Assembly (NCBI GenBank): GCA_029262995.1
Contig: JAJCYH010000027.1
Span: 44,987 to 108,986, forward strand
DNA: 64,000 nucleotides
From: Saprospiraceae bacterium
GTDB taxonomy: Bacteria; Bacteroidota; Bacteroidia; Chitinophagales; Saprospiraceae
Direction of reading: 5' to 3'
Of the stretch, positions 17,280-29,802 are shown in pieces (positions within the stretch are counted from its first letter, which is position 1; the number at the start of each line of letters is the position of its first letter). The translations under genes were made by a program, and so were the position numbers. The notes under the pieces are model-generated. The model was given only the letters and a program-made list of their open reading frames with translations. It searched no databases and was not told the origin of the DNA.

Positions 17280-20200
17280 ATGGCTCAAGCAAGTATAGTT
17301 GCAGCAAACAAAAATCATAGGCATTTCTTTGGAAAAGCAAAGCACACAGATGCTTATCCTGATTTATTGGAAATTCAAATTAAATCGTTTCAGGAATTTT
17401 TTCAGTTGGAAACAACTCCGGAAAATAGAGGAAACGAAGGTTTGTTTAATGTTTTTCAAGAGAATTTTCCCATTACCGATGCAAGGAATATATTCGTACT
17501 AGAATTCTTGGATTACTTTATTGACCCTCCTCGATACAGCATTGAAGAGTGTATGGAAAGGGGATTAACATACAGTGTTCCTCTAAAAGCAAAGCTTAGA
17601 TTGTCTTGTAACGATGAAGAACATGTCGATTTTCAAACTATCGTTCAAGATGTTTTCTTAGGAAATATTCCTTATATGACTCCTAAAGGTACCTTTGTTA
17701 TAAATGGTGCTGAAAGAGTAGTTGTATCACAATTACATAGGTCTCCAGGTGTGTTTTTTAGTTTGAATTATCACCCTAACGGATCAAAAATTTATTCTGC
17801 CAGAGTTATTCCTTTTAAAGGAGCTTGGATGGAATTTACAACAGACATTAACAATGTCATGTTTGCCTACATAGATAGGAAGAAAAAGTTTCCAGTTACA
17901 ACTTTGCTTAGAGCAATCGGCTACGATTCAGATAAGGATATTCTTGAAATCTTTGGCCTGTCTGAGGAAATCAAAGCTGATAAGAGAAATCTAAAAAAAG
18001 CCGTCGGAAGAAAGTTGGCTGCCAGAGTTCTAAAAAAATGGAACGAAGATTTCGTTGATGAAGATACTGGCGAGGTAGTGACAATCGAAAGAAATGAAAT
18101 CATTCTTGAAAGAGATGATACTCTTGATGAAGAAAATATTCTTTTAATATTAGATTCTGATATTGATTCAATTATCTTACAAAAGGAAAGGAAAGGTGAA
18201 GACGCTAAAGATTTTAGCATTATTTACCAAACTCTTCAAAAAGATCCTTCAAGTTCTGAACTTGAAGCAGTAACACAAATCTACAGACAACTTAGAGGTA
18301 CTGATCCACCCGATGAGGAAACAGCAAGAGGAATTATTGATAAACTATTCTTCTCTGATAAAAGATATAATCTGGGTGAAGTTGGTAGATATAAAATCAA
18401 CAGAAAACTAAAACTAGATATCGATTTAAATACTTTGGTTTTAACCAAAGATGATATCATTGAGATTATCAAGTATATTGTTGATCTAATCAACCAAAAG
18501 GCAGAATTGGATGATATCGATCATCTAAGCAACAGAAGGGTTAGAACAGTTGGAGAGCAGTTGTATGCACAATTCGGTGTGGGTTTAGCTCGTATGGCTA
18601 GAACAATTAGGGAAAGAATGAACGTTAGAGATAATGAAGTATTCACTCCGATCGATTTGATCAACGCTAGAACTCTTTCTTCTGTTATCAACTCCTTCTT
18701 TGGGACCAGCCAATTGTCTCAGTTTTTGGATCAAACCAATCCACTATCTGAAATTACGCACAAGCGAAGAATTTCTGCTCTAGGGCCAGGTGGTTTATCT
18801 AGAGAGCGAGCGGGATTTGAGGTGAGAGATGTTCATTATTCTCACTATGGTAGACTTTGCACTATTGAGACACCGGAGGGGCCAAATATTGGCTTGATCT
18901 CCACGCTTTGCGTTTTTGCAAAAGTGAACAAAATGGGCTTCCTAGAAACACCTTATCGAAAGGTTAATAAAGGAAGTGTTGATCTAAAGTCTCCAATTGA
19001 ATATTTAAGTGCTGAAGGAGAAGATTACAAGAAGATCGCTCAGGCAAATGCCAATATCAATGAGAAAGGGGCTTTTGAAAGCGACAGGATTAAGTGTAGA
19101 GAGCATGGTGACTTCCCTGTTTTAATGCCTGAGGAAATCGAATATATGGATGTTGCACCAAACCAGATTGTTGGTGTGTCTGCATCTTTGATTCCTTTCC
19201 TTGAAAATGATGATGCTAACAGAGCCCTGATGGGATCTAACATGCAACGTCAGGCAGTACCTTTGGTTAGACCAAAGTCTCCAATAGTTGGAACAGGAAT
19301 TGAACAGAAAGTTGCCGAGGATTCTAGAATTCTTATCAATGCAGAAGGAAAAGGTGTGGTTCAATATGTTGATGCTGAAAAGATCATCATCGAATACGAT
19401 AGATCTAAGGATGAAGAACTGGTTTCTTTTGAAAGCAATGTTAAAACATATTTCCTTTCTAAGTTTAAGCGAACTAACCAGGGATCTACAATTAACTTAA
19501 AGCCTATCGTTAATAAAGGCGATAGAGTTGTTAAGGGTACACTTCTAAGTGATGGCTATGCTACTGAAAATGGTGAATTGGCATTAGGCCAAAACCTGTT
19601 AGTATCATTCATGCCTTGGAAGGGATATAACTTTGAGGATGCAATCGTACTTTCAGAAAGAGTTGTAAGAGAGGATGTTTTTACATCTATTCATATTGTA
19701 TCGTATGAATTGGAAGTAAGAGATACCAAGTTGGGTGAAGAAGAATTGACAAATGATATCCCTAACGTAAGTGAAGAGGCTACCAAAGACCTTGATGAAC
19801 ATGGTATCATTAGGATGGGAGCTTGGGTAAAAGAAGGTGATATCCTAATCGGTAAGATAACCCCAAAAGGTGAATCTGATCCTACACCTGAAGAAAAGTT
19901 GCTTAGAGCAATCTTTGGTGATAAAGCAGGTGATGTGAAAGATGCTTCTTTGAAAGCACCTCCATCGACAAAGGGTGTTATTATAAATAAAAAGCTTTTT
20001 GCAAGAGCTAAAAAGGATAAATTCCAAAAAATTCAGGAAAAAGAATTACTGTCAAAACTTGAAGATTCTCACGCTGTAGCACTAAATGAATTGAGAACCA
20101 ATTTAATTGATAAATTGCTTATCATATTAGGCGGGCAAGTTTCTGAAGGTGTAAAATCCATTTATAATGAACCCTTAGTTGCTAAAGGTTCGAAATTTAC

Positions 20201-21110
20201 AACCAAGACGCTTAAAGATCTTGATTATTCACAAGTGGACTTTTCAAACTGGACAAAAGGGAGTGACTCCAATAAATTGGTTGCTAAACTTCTACACAAT
20301 TATACGATCAAAGTAAATGAAGAAGTAGGTAGATACAAAAGAGAAAAATTCAATATCTCAATTGGGGATGAATTGCCCGCAGGTGTTCTAAAACTTGCTA
20401 AAGTTTATTTGGCTAAGAAAAGAAAACTTAAAGTTGGTGATAAATTAGCTGGTCGTCACGGTAACAAAGGAATTGTATCCAGAATTGTCAGACAAGAAGA
20501 TATGCCTTTCTTAGCAGATGGAACTGCAGTTGATATTGTATTGAATCCGTTAGGTGTACCTTCTAGGATGAACCTGGGACAGATTTTTGAAACTGTACTT
20601 GGTTGGGCTGGACAAAAACTTGGTCTGAAGTTCGCAACACCAATCTTTGATGGAGCCAGTTTGGAAGATATTGATCAATATGTTCAAAAAGCAAAATTAC
20701 CTTCATTGGGTCAAACATACTTATATGATGGTGAAACTGGTGATAGGTTCCATCAGGAAGCTACCGTTGGAATCATCTATATGCTTAAGTTAAGCCACAT
20801 GGTTGATGATAAGATGCATGCTAGGTCCATAGGTCCTTATTCACTCATTACTCAGCAACCTCTTGGTGGTAAAGCACAGTTTGGTGGTCAGAGATTTGGT
20901 GAGATGGAAGTTTGGGCATTGGAAGCATTCGGTGCATCACATATCTTAAGAGAACTATTGACCATAAAATCTGATGACATTGTCGGTAGAGCAAAGGCTT
21001 ACGAAGCTATTGTCAAAGGAGAGAATTTACCAGAGCCTGGAATTCCTGAATCATTTAACGTATTGATTCACGAATTAAGAGGTTTGGCTCTTGATGTAAA
21101 ATTTGACTAG
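17280..21110 (+). CDS. rpoB: DNA-directed RNA polymerase subunit beta
   Basis: This 1276-residue beta subunit forms, with beta', the catalytic core of RNA polymerase. The rifampicin-pocket segment (about residues 475-510, [15 protein letters not shown] then [19 protein letters not shown]) carries the wild-type Gln, Asp, His, Arg and Ser of drug-sensitive enzymes. The flap and active-site-side motifs [12 protein letters not shown] and [14 protein letters not shown] are present near residues 1055 and 1200. It lies 158 bp after rplL and 50 bp before rpoC. The length is normal for Bacteroidota. Confidence 0.99.
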   Translation: MAQASIVAANKNHRHFFGKAKHTDAYPDLLEIQIKSFQEFFQLETTPENRGNEGLFNVFQENFPITDARNIFVLEFLDYFIDPPRYSIEECMERGLTYSVPLKAKLRLSCNDEEHVDFQTIVQDVFLGNIPYMTPKGTFVINGAERVVVSQLHRSPGVFFSLNYHPNGSKIYSARVIPFKGAWMEFTTDINNVMFAYIDRKKKFPVTTLLRAIGYDSDKDILEIFGLSEEIKADKRNLKKAVGRKLAARVLKKWNEDFVDEDTGEVVTIERNEIILERDDTLDEENILLILDSDIDSIILQKERKGEDAKDFSIIYQTLQKDPSSSELEAVTQIYRQLRGTDPPDEETARGIIDKLFFSDKRYNLGEVGRYKINRKLKLDIDLNTLVLTKDDIIEIIKYIVDLINQKAELDDIDHLSNRRVRTVGEQLYAQFGVGLARMARTIRERMNVRDNEVFTPIDLINARTLSSVINSFFGTSQLSQFLDQTNPLSEITHKRRISALGPGGLSRERAGFEVRDVHYSHYGRLCTIETPEGPNIGLISTLCVFAKVNKMGFLETPYRKVNKGSVDLKSPIEYLSAEGEDYKKIAQANANINEKGAFESDRIKCREHGDFPVLMPEEIEYMDVAPNQIVGVSASLIPFLENDDANRALMGSNMQRQAVPLVRPKSPIVGTGIEQKVAEDSRILINAEGKGVVQYVDAEKIIIEYDRSKDEELVSFESNVKTYFLSKFKRTNQGSTINLKPIVNKGDRVVKGTLLSDGYATENGELALGQNLLVSFMPWKGYNFEDAIVLSERVVREDVFTSIHIVSYELEVRDTKLGEEELTNDIPNVSEEATKDLDEHGIIRMGAWVKEGDILIGKITPKGESDPTPEEKLLRAIFGDKAGDVKDASLKAPPSTKGVIINKKLFARAKKDKFQKIQEKELLSKLEDSHAVALNELRTNLIDKLLIILGGQVSEGVKSIYNEPLVAKGSKFTTKTLKDLDYSQVDFSNWTKGSDSNKLVAKLLHNYTIKVNEEVGRYKREKFNISIGDELPAGVLKLAKVYLAKKRKLKVGDKLAGRHGNKGIVSRIVRQEDMPFLADGTAVDIVLNPLGVPSRMNLGQIFETVLGWAGQKLGLKFATPIFDGASLEDIDQYVQKAKLPSLGQTYLYDGETGDRFHQEATVGIIYMLKLSHMVDDKMHARSIGPYSLITQQPLGGKAQFGGQRFGEMEVWALEAFGASHILRELLTIKSDDIVGRAKAYEAIVKGENLPEPGIPESFNVLIHELRGLALDVKFD

Positions 21111-21160
21111 TATTTTTAGTGTTGATCTTTAATCTTTTTAATCTATATAAAATTTAGATT

Positions 21161-24100
21161 ATGCCTTTCAAAAGAAAGAATGAAACCAGTAGTAAGAATT
21201 TCGATTCTATTACAATATGCTTGACATCTCCAGATGAGATTCTAGAAAGATCTTATGGTGAGGTGTTAAAACCTGAAACAATTAACTACAGAACTTACAA
21301 GCCTGAGAGGGATGGTTTGTTTTGTGAAAGAATATTTGGTCCTGTAAAAGATTATGAATGTTATTGCGGTAAATACAAGAGAATCAGATATAAGGGAATC
21401 GTTTGTGATCGTTGTGGAGTAGAAGTAACTGAGAAGAAGGTGAGACGAGAGCGAATGGGCCACATAAAATTGGTGGTACCTGTAGTTCATATTTGGTTTT
21501 TTAAATCTTTACCTAATAAAATTGGATACCTATTAGGACTTTCGTCCAAAAAGCTGGAATCAATTATTTATTATGAGAGATATGCTGTTATTCGACCTGG
21601 TGTTAAAGAAGGTGAAATCGAAAAGATGGAACTTTATACCGAGGAAGAATATTTTGAAATTTTGGATACCCTTCCAGATGGGAATCAGCTCCTAGACGAT
21701 GCAGACCCTCAAAAATTCATTGCGAAAATGGGTGCTGAGGCAGTAATGGAATTGTTGGAAGGATTGGAGCTTGAAAGCTTGTCTTATGAATTAAGACATC
21801 AAGCAGCTAATGAAACATCTCAACAGAGAAAGTCTGAAGCCTTAAAGAGACTCAGAGTCGTTGAAGCATTTAGAGAAGGACAAACAAGAATGGACAATAG
21901 GCCTGAATGGACTATCATCCAGTACCTTCCAGTAATACCTCCAGAATTAAGACCTTTGGTTCCATTGGATGGTGGTCGATTTGCAAGTTCTGACCTTAAT
22001 GATCTATACAGAAGGGTGATTATTCGTAACAACAGGCTTAAAAGACTTTTAGAAATTAAAGCACCTGAAGTGATTCTTAGAAATGAGAAAAGAATGCTTC
22101 AAGAGGCAGTAGACTCATTGTTTGATAATTCGAGAAAATCTAATGCTGTAAAAGCAGAAGGAGGACGTTCTTTAAAGTCACTAAGTGATATTCTTAAAGG
22201 AAAACAAGGTCGTTTCCGTCAAAATTTATTGGGTAAAAGGGTTGATTATTCTGGTCGTTCAGTAATCGTTGTAGGACCTGAACTTAAATTGCATGAATGT
22301 GGTCTTCCTAAAGGAATGGCAGCTGAATTGTTCAAGCCTTTTATAATCAGAAAACTTATAGAAAGGGGTATCGTTAAGACGGTTAAATCAGCTAAAAAAT
22401 TGGTTGATAGAAAAGATCCTGTAATTTGGGAGATCCTTGAAAATGTATTGAAAGGACATCCTGTATTATTGAACAGGGCTCCTACACTTCACAGATTATC
22501 TATTCAGGCGTTTCAGCCAAAATTGGTTGAAGGAAAGGCAATTCAACTTCACCCATTGGTGACAGGTGCATTTAATGCGGATTTTGATGGTGACCAGATG
22601 GCTGTTCACGTACCATTGAGCCAAGGAGCAGTATTAGAAGCTCAAGTGTTAATGCTTGCTTCTCATAATATGTTGAATCCGCAAAATGGTACACCGATTA
22701 CTCTTCCTTCTCAGGATATGGTACTTGGGTTGTATTATTTGACAAAGGAACACCCAGATTTAGCAGTAGGTAAAAATGGAAGAGAGAAGACATTCTATTC
22801 ATCCGAAGAAGTTTTGATAGCATACAATGAAGGGCAGCTTAAACTTCATGAAGGTATCAAAGTACGAGTGAAAGTGGAAGATGAAGAAGGAATAATGAAA
22901 ATTGGAATCGTAAGTACTACAGTTGGTAGAATTATATTCAATCAAAAGACGCCAGAAACGGTACCTTATATAAATACTTTGATGACAAAGAAGAACTTGA
23001 AAAAAGTTATTTCTGACATCATCACAAGAACAGACTTTCCAACAACAGCTGAATTTCTCGATCAGATTAAAACGATGGGTTTTTACTGGTCATTTAAAGC
23101 AGGTCTTTCTTTTAACCTAGGAGATCTAATTAATCCAACGATTAAAGAAACAACCTTACTTGAAGCTCAAGAAGAAGTTGATGAAGTTTGGGAAAACTAT
23201 AATATGGGTCTGATTACGCCAAATGAGCGTTATAATCAGGTAATTGATAAGTGGACTTACGCTGATAATAAAATCACTGAAAACCTGATGAAAGAACTTC
23301 AGGAACATAAGTCTGGGTTTAATTCAGTATATATGATGTTGGATTCAGGAGCAAGGGGATCTAAGCAGCAAATTAAACAACTATGTGGGCTGAGAGGATT
23401 GATGGCGAAGCCACGTAAATCAGGAGACACAGGTGGAGCGATTATTGAAAACCCAATTCTTTCTAATTTCCTAGAAGGCTTGTCTGTTCAAGATTACTTT
23501 ATCTCTACTCACGGTGCTAGAAAAGGTTTGGCCGATACAGCTCTTAAAACTGCCGATGCAGGTTACTTAACAAGAAGACTTGTTGACGTATCTCAGGATG
23601 TTATCATATCTTCTTATGATTGTGATACCTTAAGAGGAATTAAAATGACAGCTCTTGTAGAAAACGATAAAATTGTTGACCCTATATCAGAAAGAATTGA
23701 AGGTCGTTATATCTTAAATGATATTTATCATCCTGAAACTGATGAGTTAATTATTGAAGCAGGTGAGTATATAGATCACATGATGTCTGAGAAAATTCAA
23801 AACTCAGAAATTGAAAGTGTAAAGATTCGTTCGGTTCTTACGTGTGAAGAAAAGAATGGTGTATGTGCTAAATGTTATGGTAAAAACCTTGCAACAAATA
23901 GATTAGCTGAAATAGGAGATGCTGTTGGAATTATTGCAGCACAGAGCATTGGAGAGCCAGGTACACAGTTGACACTAAGAACCTTTCACGTGGGTGGTAT
24001 CGCTTCCGTAACAAAAGCGGAATCAGAAATTATATCTAAACATGAAGGCGTAGTTCAATTTGATAACATTGAATTCACAAGTTTTGAAGAAAACGGAGTA

Positions 24101-25462
24101 AAATCTAATATCATTCTCTCAAGATCTGGTGAAATTAGAGTTATTGATCCTAGTACCAAAAAGCTTTTGACTACATTCTATATTCAATATGGATCTATCT
24201 TGCATATTAAGGATGAGCAAAAAATTAAAAAAGGTGACTTGATTTCCCAATGGGATCCTTTTAACGCTTTGATCATATCAGATTATAATGGTATCATTAA
24301 ATATGAAGATATGGAAGAGGGCGTTTCTTACCGAAAAGAAAGAGATGACCAAACAGGTAATGAGGATATTGTAATTGTAGAATCTAAGAACAAAAAAGTT
24401 ATCCCAGTTGTAAAAGTAATTTCTCCTTCAGGTGAAGAATTGAAATCTTATGCCATGCCAGTAGGCGCTTACTTGACCGTTTTAAATGGAGAAGAAGTCA
24501 GTTCAGGCCAGAAATTGGCTAAAATCCCGAGAAAGCAAGGACAGATTCAGGATATTACCGGTGGTCTTCCAAGGGTTACTGAACTTTTCGAAGCAAGAAA
24601 TCCTTCAAACCCAGCAGTAGTTTCGCAGATTGATGGTATCGTAGCTTTCGGTAAAGTCAAAAGGGGTAACCTTGAGGTTTTTGTTACAGATGAAAAAACC
24701 AGCCAAAAGACTAAATATCTTATTAAAAAAGGTAGATTGATGCTTGTGCAAGATGGTGATTTCGTTAGAGCTGGAACTAAATTATCCGATGGAGCAACCT
24801 CTCCATTTGATATATTAAATATAATGGGACCTTATGCAGTTCAACAATATCTTGTAAATGGAATTCAAGAAGTTTACCGTTCTCAAGGAATTAAAATCAA
24901 TGATAAACACATTGAGGTAATTTCAAGACAAATGATGAGAAGAGTAGAAATTGAAGATGCAGGAGATACACCATTCTTGGAAGGTGAAGCTGTAGAAAGA
25001 TATGATTTTCTAGTCACCAATGATATGATTTTCGATAAGAAAGTTGTTGAAGATTCAGGTGAATCTACAAAAGTGAAACCCGGTCAACTGGTTACATTAC
25101 GTCAAATCAGAGAAGAAAACTCTTATTTGAAGCGTAATGATAAAGATCTGGTTAAATTTAGAGATGCAATTTCTGCTACCTCTAAGCCATTGCTTCAGGG
25201 TATTACTAAATCTTCTCTAGGAGTTCGTTCATGGATATCAGCCGCTTCATTCCAGGAAACCACCAAGGTATTGAGTACAGCTGCAATTGGGGCTAAACGA
25301 GATAACTTGGAAGGATTGAAAGAGAATGTTATTGCTGGTAAGAATATTCCTGCAGGAACAGGTTCTAAGATTTTCAGAGACTTTATTGTTACCGTAAATC
25401 CAAAAGAAGTTGAGAGTGAAGATGAAGAAACCTTAGCCTTAGCGGATAGAAGTGACATATAA
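21161..25462 (+). CDS. rpoC: DNA-directed RNA polymerase subunit beta'
   Basis: This 1433-residue subunit has an N-terminal zinc ribbon (C67, C69, C82, C85), the catalytic [11 protein letters not shown]g-binding loop near residue 475, the trigger-loop region, and the second zinc site ([15 protein letters not shown], about residue 890). It ends the secE-to-rpoC run. Its terminator hairpin is shared with the convergent ribE gene. Confidence 0.99.
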   Translation: MPFKRKNETSSKNFDSITICLTSPDEILERSYGEVLKPETINYRTYKPERDGLFCERIFGPVKDYECYCGKYKRIRYKGIVCDRCGVEVTEKKVRRERMGHIKLVVPVVHIWFFKSLPNKIGYLLGLSSKKLESIIYYERYAVIRPGVKEGEIEKMELYTEEEYFEILDTLPDGNQLLDDADPQKFIAKMGAEAVMELLEGLELESLSYELRHQAANETSQQRKSEALKRLRVVEAFREGQTRMDNRPEWTIIQYLPVIPPELRPLVPLDGGRFASSDLNDLYRRVIIRNNRLKRLLEIKAPEVILRNEKRMLQEAVDSLFDNSRKSNAVKAEGGRSLKSLSDILKGKQGRFRQNLLGKRVDYSGRSVIVVGPELKLHECGLPKGMAAELFKPFIIRKLIERGIVKTVKSAKKLVDRKDPVIWEILENVLKGHPVLLNRAPTLHRLSIQAFQPKLVEGKAIQLHPLVTGAFNADFDGDQMAVHVPLSQGAVLEAQVLMLASHNMLNPQNGTPITLPSQDMVLGLYYLTKEHPDLAVGKNGREKTFYSSEEVLIAYNEGQLKLHEGIKVRVKVEDEEGIMKIGIVSTTVGRIIFNQKTPETVPYINTLMTKKNLKKVISDIITRTDFPTTAEFLDQIKTMGFYWSFKAGLSFNLGDLINPTIKETTLLEAQEEVDEVWENYNMGLITPNERYNQVIDKWTYADNKITENLMKELQEHKSGFNSVYMMLDSGARGSKQQIKQLCGLRGLMAKPRKSGDTGGAIIENPILSNFLEGLSVQDYFISTHGARKGLADTALKTADAGYLTRRLVDVSQDVIISSYDCDTLRGIKMTALVENDKIVDPISERIEGRYILNDIYHPETDELIIEAGEYIDHMMSEKIQNSEIESVKIRSVLTCEEKNGVCAKCYGKNLATNRLAEIGDAVGIIAAQSIGEPGTQLTLRTFHVGGIASVTKAESEIISKHEGVVQFDNIEFTSFEENGVKSNIILSRSGEIRVIDPSTKKLLTTFYIQYGSILHIKDEQKIKKGDLISQWDPFNALIISDYNGIIKYEDMEEGVSYRKERDDQTGNEDIVIVESKNKKVIPVVKVISPSGEELKSYAMPVGAYLTVLNGEEVSSGQKLAKIPRKQGQIQDITGGLPRVTELFEARNPSNPAVVSQIDGIVAFGKVKRGNLEVFVTDEKTSQKTKYLIKKGRLMLVQDGDFVRAGTKLSDGATSPFDILNIMGPYAVQQYLVNGIQEVYRSQGIKINDKHIEVISRQMMRRVEIEDAGDTPFLEGEAVERYDFLVTNDMIFDKKVVEDSGESTKVKPGQLVTLRQIREENSYLKRNDKDLVKFRDAISATSKPLLQGITKSSLGVRSWISAASFQETTKVLSTAAIGAKRDNLEGLKENVIAGKNIPAGTGSKIFRDFIVTVNPKEVESEDEETLALADRSDI

Positions 25463-25485
25463 TAAAAGCAATAAATAATATTTAA

Positions 25486-25520
25486 ATGCCCGGTAAGCTC
25501 TTGTTTATCGGGCATTCATT
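25486..25520. terminator. Bidirectional terminator shared by rpoC and ribE
   Basis: An 11-bp stem (25486-25496 with 25505-25515, one G-U pair) encloses GCTCTTGT. T-rich sequence follows on the plus side (CATTTTTT) and on the minus side (TTAAATATTATTTATTGCTT as read on that strand). The right arm includes the ribE stop codon. Confidence 0.8.
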
Positions 25521-26101
25521 TTTTGCATGTATGCAAAAATATATTTACCAAGAATATCAAATTCTACATTGATAAAATCTGCTATTTTCCAATCCTTAAT
25601 ATTTGTATATTGAAAAGTAAAAGGAATAATAGCGACCCTAACTAAGTTTTGATTTATTGATTTTACAGTAAGGCTTATGCCATTCAACGCTATGGAGCCT
25701 TTAGAAATGATAAGATGGGATTTATCTTCTGGAACATCTAAACTTATTTCCAAGCTTCCATCCACTTCCTCAATCGTTATAACTTTTGCTACTGCATCAA
25801 CATGCCCTTGTACAATGTGTCCATCCATACGACTGCTAGCCATGACACTTCTTTCAAGATTTACTATATCACCGACAGAAAGCGCATCTAAATTGGTCAC
25901 ATCCAAAGTCTCCTTTATAGCTTCGACTTTATAGGTGTATTTATTAAATTCTACAACAGTAAGACAGACGCCGTTATGGCTTATACTTTGATCTATATAG
26001 ATTTCTCCTGGATATGCATTTTTAAAAGTAAAAAGCTTATTACTTCCACTTTTGTCAATATTTTCAAGAGTCGTTACTTTTTCAATAATACCAGAAAACA
26101 T
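25505..26101 (-). CDS. ribE: Riboflavin synthase alpha chain
   Basis: This 198-residue protein makes riboflavin from two molecules of 6,7-dimethyl-8-ribityllumazine. Two tandem lumazine-binding domains are visible: MFSGIIE start with NGVCLTV in the first, and GHIVQGHVDAVAKV then GSIALNGISLTV in the second. The length is typical. It is the last gene of a minus-strand run, 9 bp after the large T9SS protein gene; no other rib genes are nearby. Confidence 0.95.
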   Translation of the reverse strand: MFSGIIEKVTTLENIDKSGSNKLFTFKNAYPGEIYIDQSISHNGVCLTVVEFNKYTYKVEAIKETLDVTNLDALSVGDIVNLERSVMASSRMDGHIVQGHVDAVAKVITIEEVDGSLEISLDVPEDKSHLIISKGSIALNGISLTVKSINQNLVRVAIIPFTFQYTNIKDWKIADFINVEFDILGKYIFAYMQKMNAR

Positions 26102-26110
26102 GTTGTTGAT

Positions 26111-28825
26111 TTACCTTATGATTTGAATATATCCACTTAATTGAGCAACTTGGTTTTGAAGTCCTTCAATATCTGTATCAAAGACAAGACATGTATAATA
26201 ATAACTTCCCTGATCTACATCTTTACCATTTAGATCTCTACCATCCCATAAAATTTGTGGATTCGTAGTTGTAAATATTTTATTTCCCCACCTATTAAAC
26301 ACCTGAAAATCAATTAAGCTAACAAATCTATTCTCTGAAGGAACAAAGAAATCATTTGCTCCATCATTATTTGGTGTAAATGTATTTGGTAATTTGTAAA
26401 TTGGACAGTTTCCAACACACACATAATTACTAATAATGCCTTCATTGCCTAAACTATCAACAGCACTAATTTTATAGCATCCATTTATCCCTTCTTCTGG
26501 AAGATGTTCGTATTCATTCTCGGTAGCATCAAGAATAGCAATTAACTCTGCTTCTTCAGATAATGAGGATGAGAAATAAATATTATAGAATTCAACGTCC
26601 CCACTATCTTCACATACAAAATCTGACCTCGTCCAGTTTAAAGTATTAATCAGATCTGAGTTTAAAGTGAATTCCCCATTATCACATGGGTTGCTAACGG
26701 ATAAAGTTGGAGTACAAGGACCAATAGTATCTATCGGTATTCCACAATTTTCTTGTGAGAAGTTTTTTATTATTTCAGGTGTCCCAGAGATTCCATATGT
26801 ACCAATGGATTCAATTCTATAGCAATAATTGATTTCATTCATAACATTACGATCTAGGTAAGTTCTCGTATTTACAGTACTTATCAATTCAAAATTAGGA
26901 TTGATAAGATCTTTTCTATAAATATTATATTGATGATTTTCCCATGAAGTTGATTCATCCCAACTCAAAGAATTAATATTATCAGAAGATCTAATGTTTA
27001 AATAAACGGAACTAGTAGTAGGGCTACTTGAATAAAAGTTTCCATTTGAATAAAAGTCTACTCTATAATAAAATTGAATGTCATTGGTATTAAGACTATT
27101 ATCTAAAAAAGATTGCGCAACGGCATCTGAAAAATTGTTCGAAGTAAAGTTAGCTCCTGGTATTTCTTGAAACGTATTTCCATTAACAGATCTGAGCAGA
27201 GTATAGCGATAAGGTCCGGGATTTGCTATAGTATCAAAATCTTCTTTTTTTGGCTTTAGCCACCGTACTTGAATGTCACCGTTATTTAAATCTGTATTAA
27301 TTACACTTGCTTCTGTAATTAACGGGAAATCTTGCTGTAGTTGAGTACAGATTTCATCAGAAGATAGACTTTCAACAATATTAAACGGATTGCCAGAGGT
27401 GGTTTGTTTAGCGAAATTAGCCAATACCCGATAACAATATATTTTTCCTTTTTCAACATTTGAATCTGAATACGTGTATTTGGAACCATCGTTATCTTGA
27501 GTATTAAACTTAACGATAGAATAGCCTTGCCCTTCAAGACCTGGAGTACAGGTATCTATCTCAAGTAGTCGAGTATTTATTTTTCGCCAGACACTAAATC
27601 CAATAAAATAATTGTCAAAAGCATTTTCACAGGAATAGGGTAGGTCCCAAGATAAATTAATCCTATCAAAATTGACTTCAGCTTCAAGGTTTTCAGGAGC
27701 AGGACCAACAACTTTTATCTTTAATGTTTTTAGAACCGTTAATCCAGTATTATTATTTATACTGTTGTCTTGAGCTTTGAATACCACCTGATAGAAATTA
27801 TTGGAGATATGCTCACATTCAGTTTGCCAAACAAAAAACTTGGTTAAAGGTGACTCCCTAAATTCATTATCACCAGATAATACGGCTCTTGAAAAGTCAA
27901 CCAAAAAAGGACCACCAGTTGCGGTAATTCTTATTTTGTTGAAGGTGTCAGGATCAGTAGCAGAAACAGGAATTTCTATCTTTTCTCCAGCAACGACACA
28001 TATCTCATCTATTACATTTATGGAGGGCGGCAAACTAATACATGACTCTACGCGGATTTGCATATCCCTAATTACACTGTTAAGAAGGATGCCGTTCCTA
28101 TATTCATTTATTTTAATAGCAATATTGTATTCTCCTGTTTGTTTGGGAGAGTCCCATACAAAGTCTCCTGTTATAGGATCTAGCGAAATTCTATTTTCAG
28201 GACCCGCTGAGACTTCATCCGGAAACCTATAAGAAGGTACTACATCTCCTTCTGCCTGAAGTGGAATTACTAACTCATAAGAAAGACTATCACCATCAAC
28301 ATCATATGCATTTGGATTGTGAATAAATTTTTGATTTGCACAGGCAAAATCTATAGGAGGCTGTAATAACACAACACTGTTGTTAAAACCTTGAAATTGT
28401 GTATTTATTAGCGTAAATGTTGTCGATACGAAAAATGGAACATCTACGGAGTTAGGAAAATTTACATTGACGATATTGTCGACTCTGTTAGGATCTTCAA
28501 AGGAAAGTGTAAAAGTCGCTCTTCCAGGATAGGTATGCTCGGCTGTATAATAATTGACTTTAATATCTTCACCTAGAATGATCTCACCATTTCCATTTGA
28601 TCTGGCTACAATCTCAGACTCTCCATCTCCCCAATTCAATGTTAAGCTATCTCTGTCCGCAGATGTAGAAGATGCTTTAGTATAAGTTGTAATTGTAGCT
28701 AAAATGGTTAAAGGGCCAGTTTGCTTGTATGTGATTTCACCAGAACGGTTATGTGTAGCACAAACATCAGTATTGTTGAGGATTGATATCAGTGTACAAA
28801 GCGCTATGAATCTCAATATCTTCAT
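26111..28825 (-). CDS. Secreted T9SS type B (CHU_C) surface protein
   Basis: This 904-residue protein has a signal peptide ending DVCA, followed by an ATHNRSGEITYKQTG segment related to the start of the giant adhesin at 37704 (ATHIVGGDMTYKC). Several immunoglobulin or fibronectin-III-like modules follow (about residues 380-770). The C-terminal 90 residues are a gliding-motility-type CHU_C domain: PNTFTPNNDGANDFFVP, FQVFNRWGNKIF, WDGRDLNG, QGSYYY. Such type B tails direct export through T9SS and usually need a PorP/SprF partner, one of which lies at 34214-35269. The role is likely adhesion; the ligand is unknown. Confidence 0.85.
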   Translation of the reverse strand: MKILRFIALCTLISILNNTDVCATHNRSGEITYKQTGPLTILATITTYTKASSTSADRDSLTLNWGDGESEIVARSNGNGEIILGEDIKVNYYTAEHTYPGRATFTLSFEDPNRVDNIVNVNFPNSVDVPFFVSTTFTLINTQFQGFNNSVVLLQPPIDFACANQKFIHNPNAYDVDGDSLSYELVIPLQAEGDVVPSYRFPDEVSAGPENRISLDPITGDFVWDSPKQTGEYNIAIKINEYRNGILLNSVIRDMQIRVESCISLPPSINVIDEICVVAGEKIEIPVSATDPDTFNKIRITATGGPFLVDFSRAVLSGDNEFRESPLTKFFVWQTECEHISNNFYQVVFKAQDNSINNNTGLTVLKTLKIKVVGPAPENLEAEVNFDRINLSWDLPYSCENAFDNYFIGFSVWRKINTRLLEIDTCTPGLEGQGYSIVKFNTQDNDGSKYTYSDSNVEKGKIYCYRVLANFAKQTTSGNPFNIVESLSSDEICTQLQQDFPLITEASVINTDLNNGDIQVRWLKPKKEDFDTIANPGPYRYTLLRSVNGNTFQEIPGANFTSNNFSDAVAQSFLDNSLNTNDIQFYYRVDFYSNGNFYSSSPTTSSVYLNIRSSDNINSLSWDESTSWENHQYNIYRKDLINPNFELISTVNTRTYLDRNVMNEINYCYRIESIGTYGISGTPEIIKNFSQENCGIPIDTIGPCTPTLSVSNPCDNGEFTLNSDLINTLNWTRSDFVCEDSGDVEFYNIYFSSSLSEEAELIAILDATENEYEHLPEEGINGCYKISAVDSLGNEGIISNYVCVGNCPIYKLPNTFTPNNDGANDFFVPSENRFVSLIDFQVFNRWGNKIFTTTNPQILWDGRDLNGKDVDQGSYYYTCLVFDTDIEGLQNQVAQLSGYIQIIR

Positions 28826-28916
28826 TATGTATAAATACAGTTTCCTAAAAATACCTAATTCCTTTATTAATTGCCCAATAGCTGACTTAGTGAATCAGAC
28901 AATTGGACCAACAAAT

Positions 28917-29792
28917 TTAGTATCCAAGCACTTTAAGACATTCCTTAAGGCTTTCTTCCCAGCTTTTAATGTTAATTCCAAAATCGTTGATCAGCTTTTC
29001 CTTTGAAAGGACACTCCACTTAGGACGAATAGCCATGGTTGAGAAATCAAGTGTTCTGATAGGGTTTACTTTACATTTGGTCTTGGTAAGTTTAAATATC
29101 GTTTCTGCAAAATGTGACCATTGTGTCACTCCACTATTGCTGTAATGATAAACACCCCTTTTTTGCGTTTTGGTACTTAGGTTAGCTTCACAAAATGAAA
29201 TTATATTTAATAAGGCTTTTGCTAAATCCATAGCGTTGGTAGGACTACCGTGTTGGTCACTAACTATGTTGAGATTTTCCTTAGTCGAACCTAATTTTAG
29301 CATGGTTTTGACAAAGTTGGATCCAAATTGGGAATATACCCACGAAGTTCGAATGATAAGTGAGTCTGGCCTTAGATTTAAAAGAGCGGTTTCCCCGGCC
29401 AACTTGCTTTTGGCATAAATGGATTGTGGCCAAGTATGATCATTTGTAAATAAAAGCCTTGATGGATTATGATGATAGACATAATCGGTTGAGATATGTA
29501 TAATTTTACAATCTGGATTGCAATATTTGGCCAATAGTTCAACTGCATTTTTATTTACCCTGTAACAAGCTTCGGAATCAAGTTCGGCTTGATCAACCTT
29601 GGTGTATGCTGCCGTGTTGATTAGATAGTCGTAGTTATTGGAAAGTATTTCAATAAGCTGTTTTTCATTGCAAATGTCTAATTCATTTTTTGACTTAAAG
29701 TCAAAAATAAAATCAGGAAAGAAACTTTTAATTTCATGAAGACACTTTCCCAACTGCCCATTAGAACCGGTGACAAGTACTTTTACAGACAT
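28917..29792 (-). CDS. rfbD: dTDP-4-dehydrorhamnose reductase
   Basis: This 291-residue short-chain dehydrogenase/reductase performs the last step of dTDP-L-rhamnose synthesis. It has an NAD(P)-binding GSNGQLG at residues 9-15, NTAAYTKVDQAE at about 60-70, the STDYVY strand, and the catalytic YAKSKLAGE. The rfbA, rfbB and rfbC genes are not in the window, so the pathway must be completed elsewhere. It lies 10 bp after the ABC permease gene. Confidence 0.9.
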   Translation of the reverse strand: MSVKVLVTGSNGQLGKCLHEIKSFFPDFIFDFKSKNELDICNEKQLIEILSNNYDYLINTAAYTKVDQAELDSEACYRVNKNAVELLAKYCNPDCKIIHISTDYVYHHNPSRLLFTNDHTWPQSIYAKSKLAGETALLNLRPDSLIIRTSWVYSQFGSNFVKTMLKLGSTKENLNIVSDQHGSPTNAMDLAKALLNIISFCEANLSTKTQKRGVYHYSNSGVTQWSHFAETIFKLTKTKCKVNPIRTLDFSTMAIRPKWSVLSKEKLINDFGINIKSWEESLKECLKVLGY

Positions 29793-29802
29793 ACAATTAA
29801 GA

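Noticed and set aside
18700..18810. Rifampicin-resistance changes in rpoB
   Set aside because: The key residues of the resistance cluster match the drug-sensitive consensus.
27801..28232. 143-residue plus-strand reading frame inside the T9SS type B gene
   Set aside because: It is an antisense shadow of a supported coding region.
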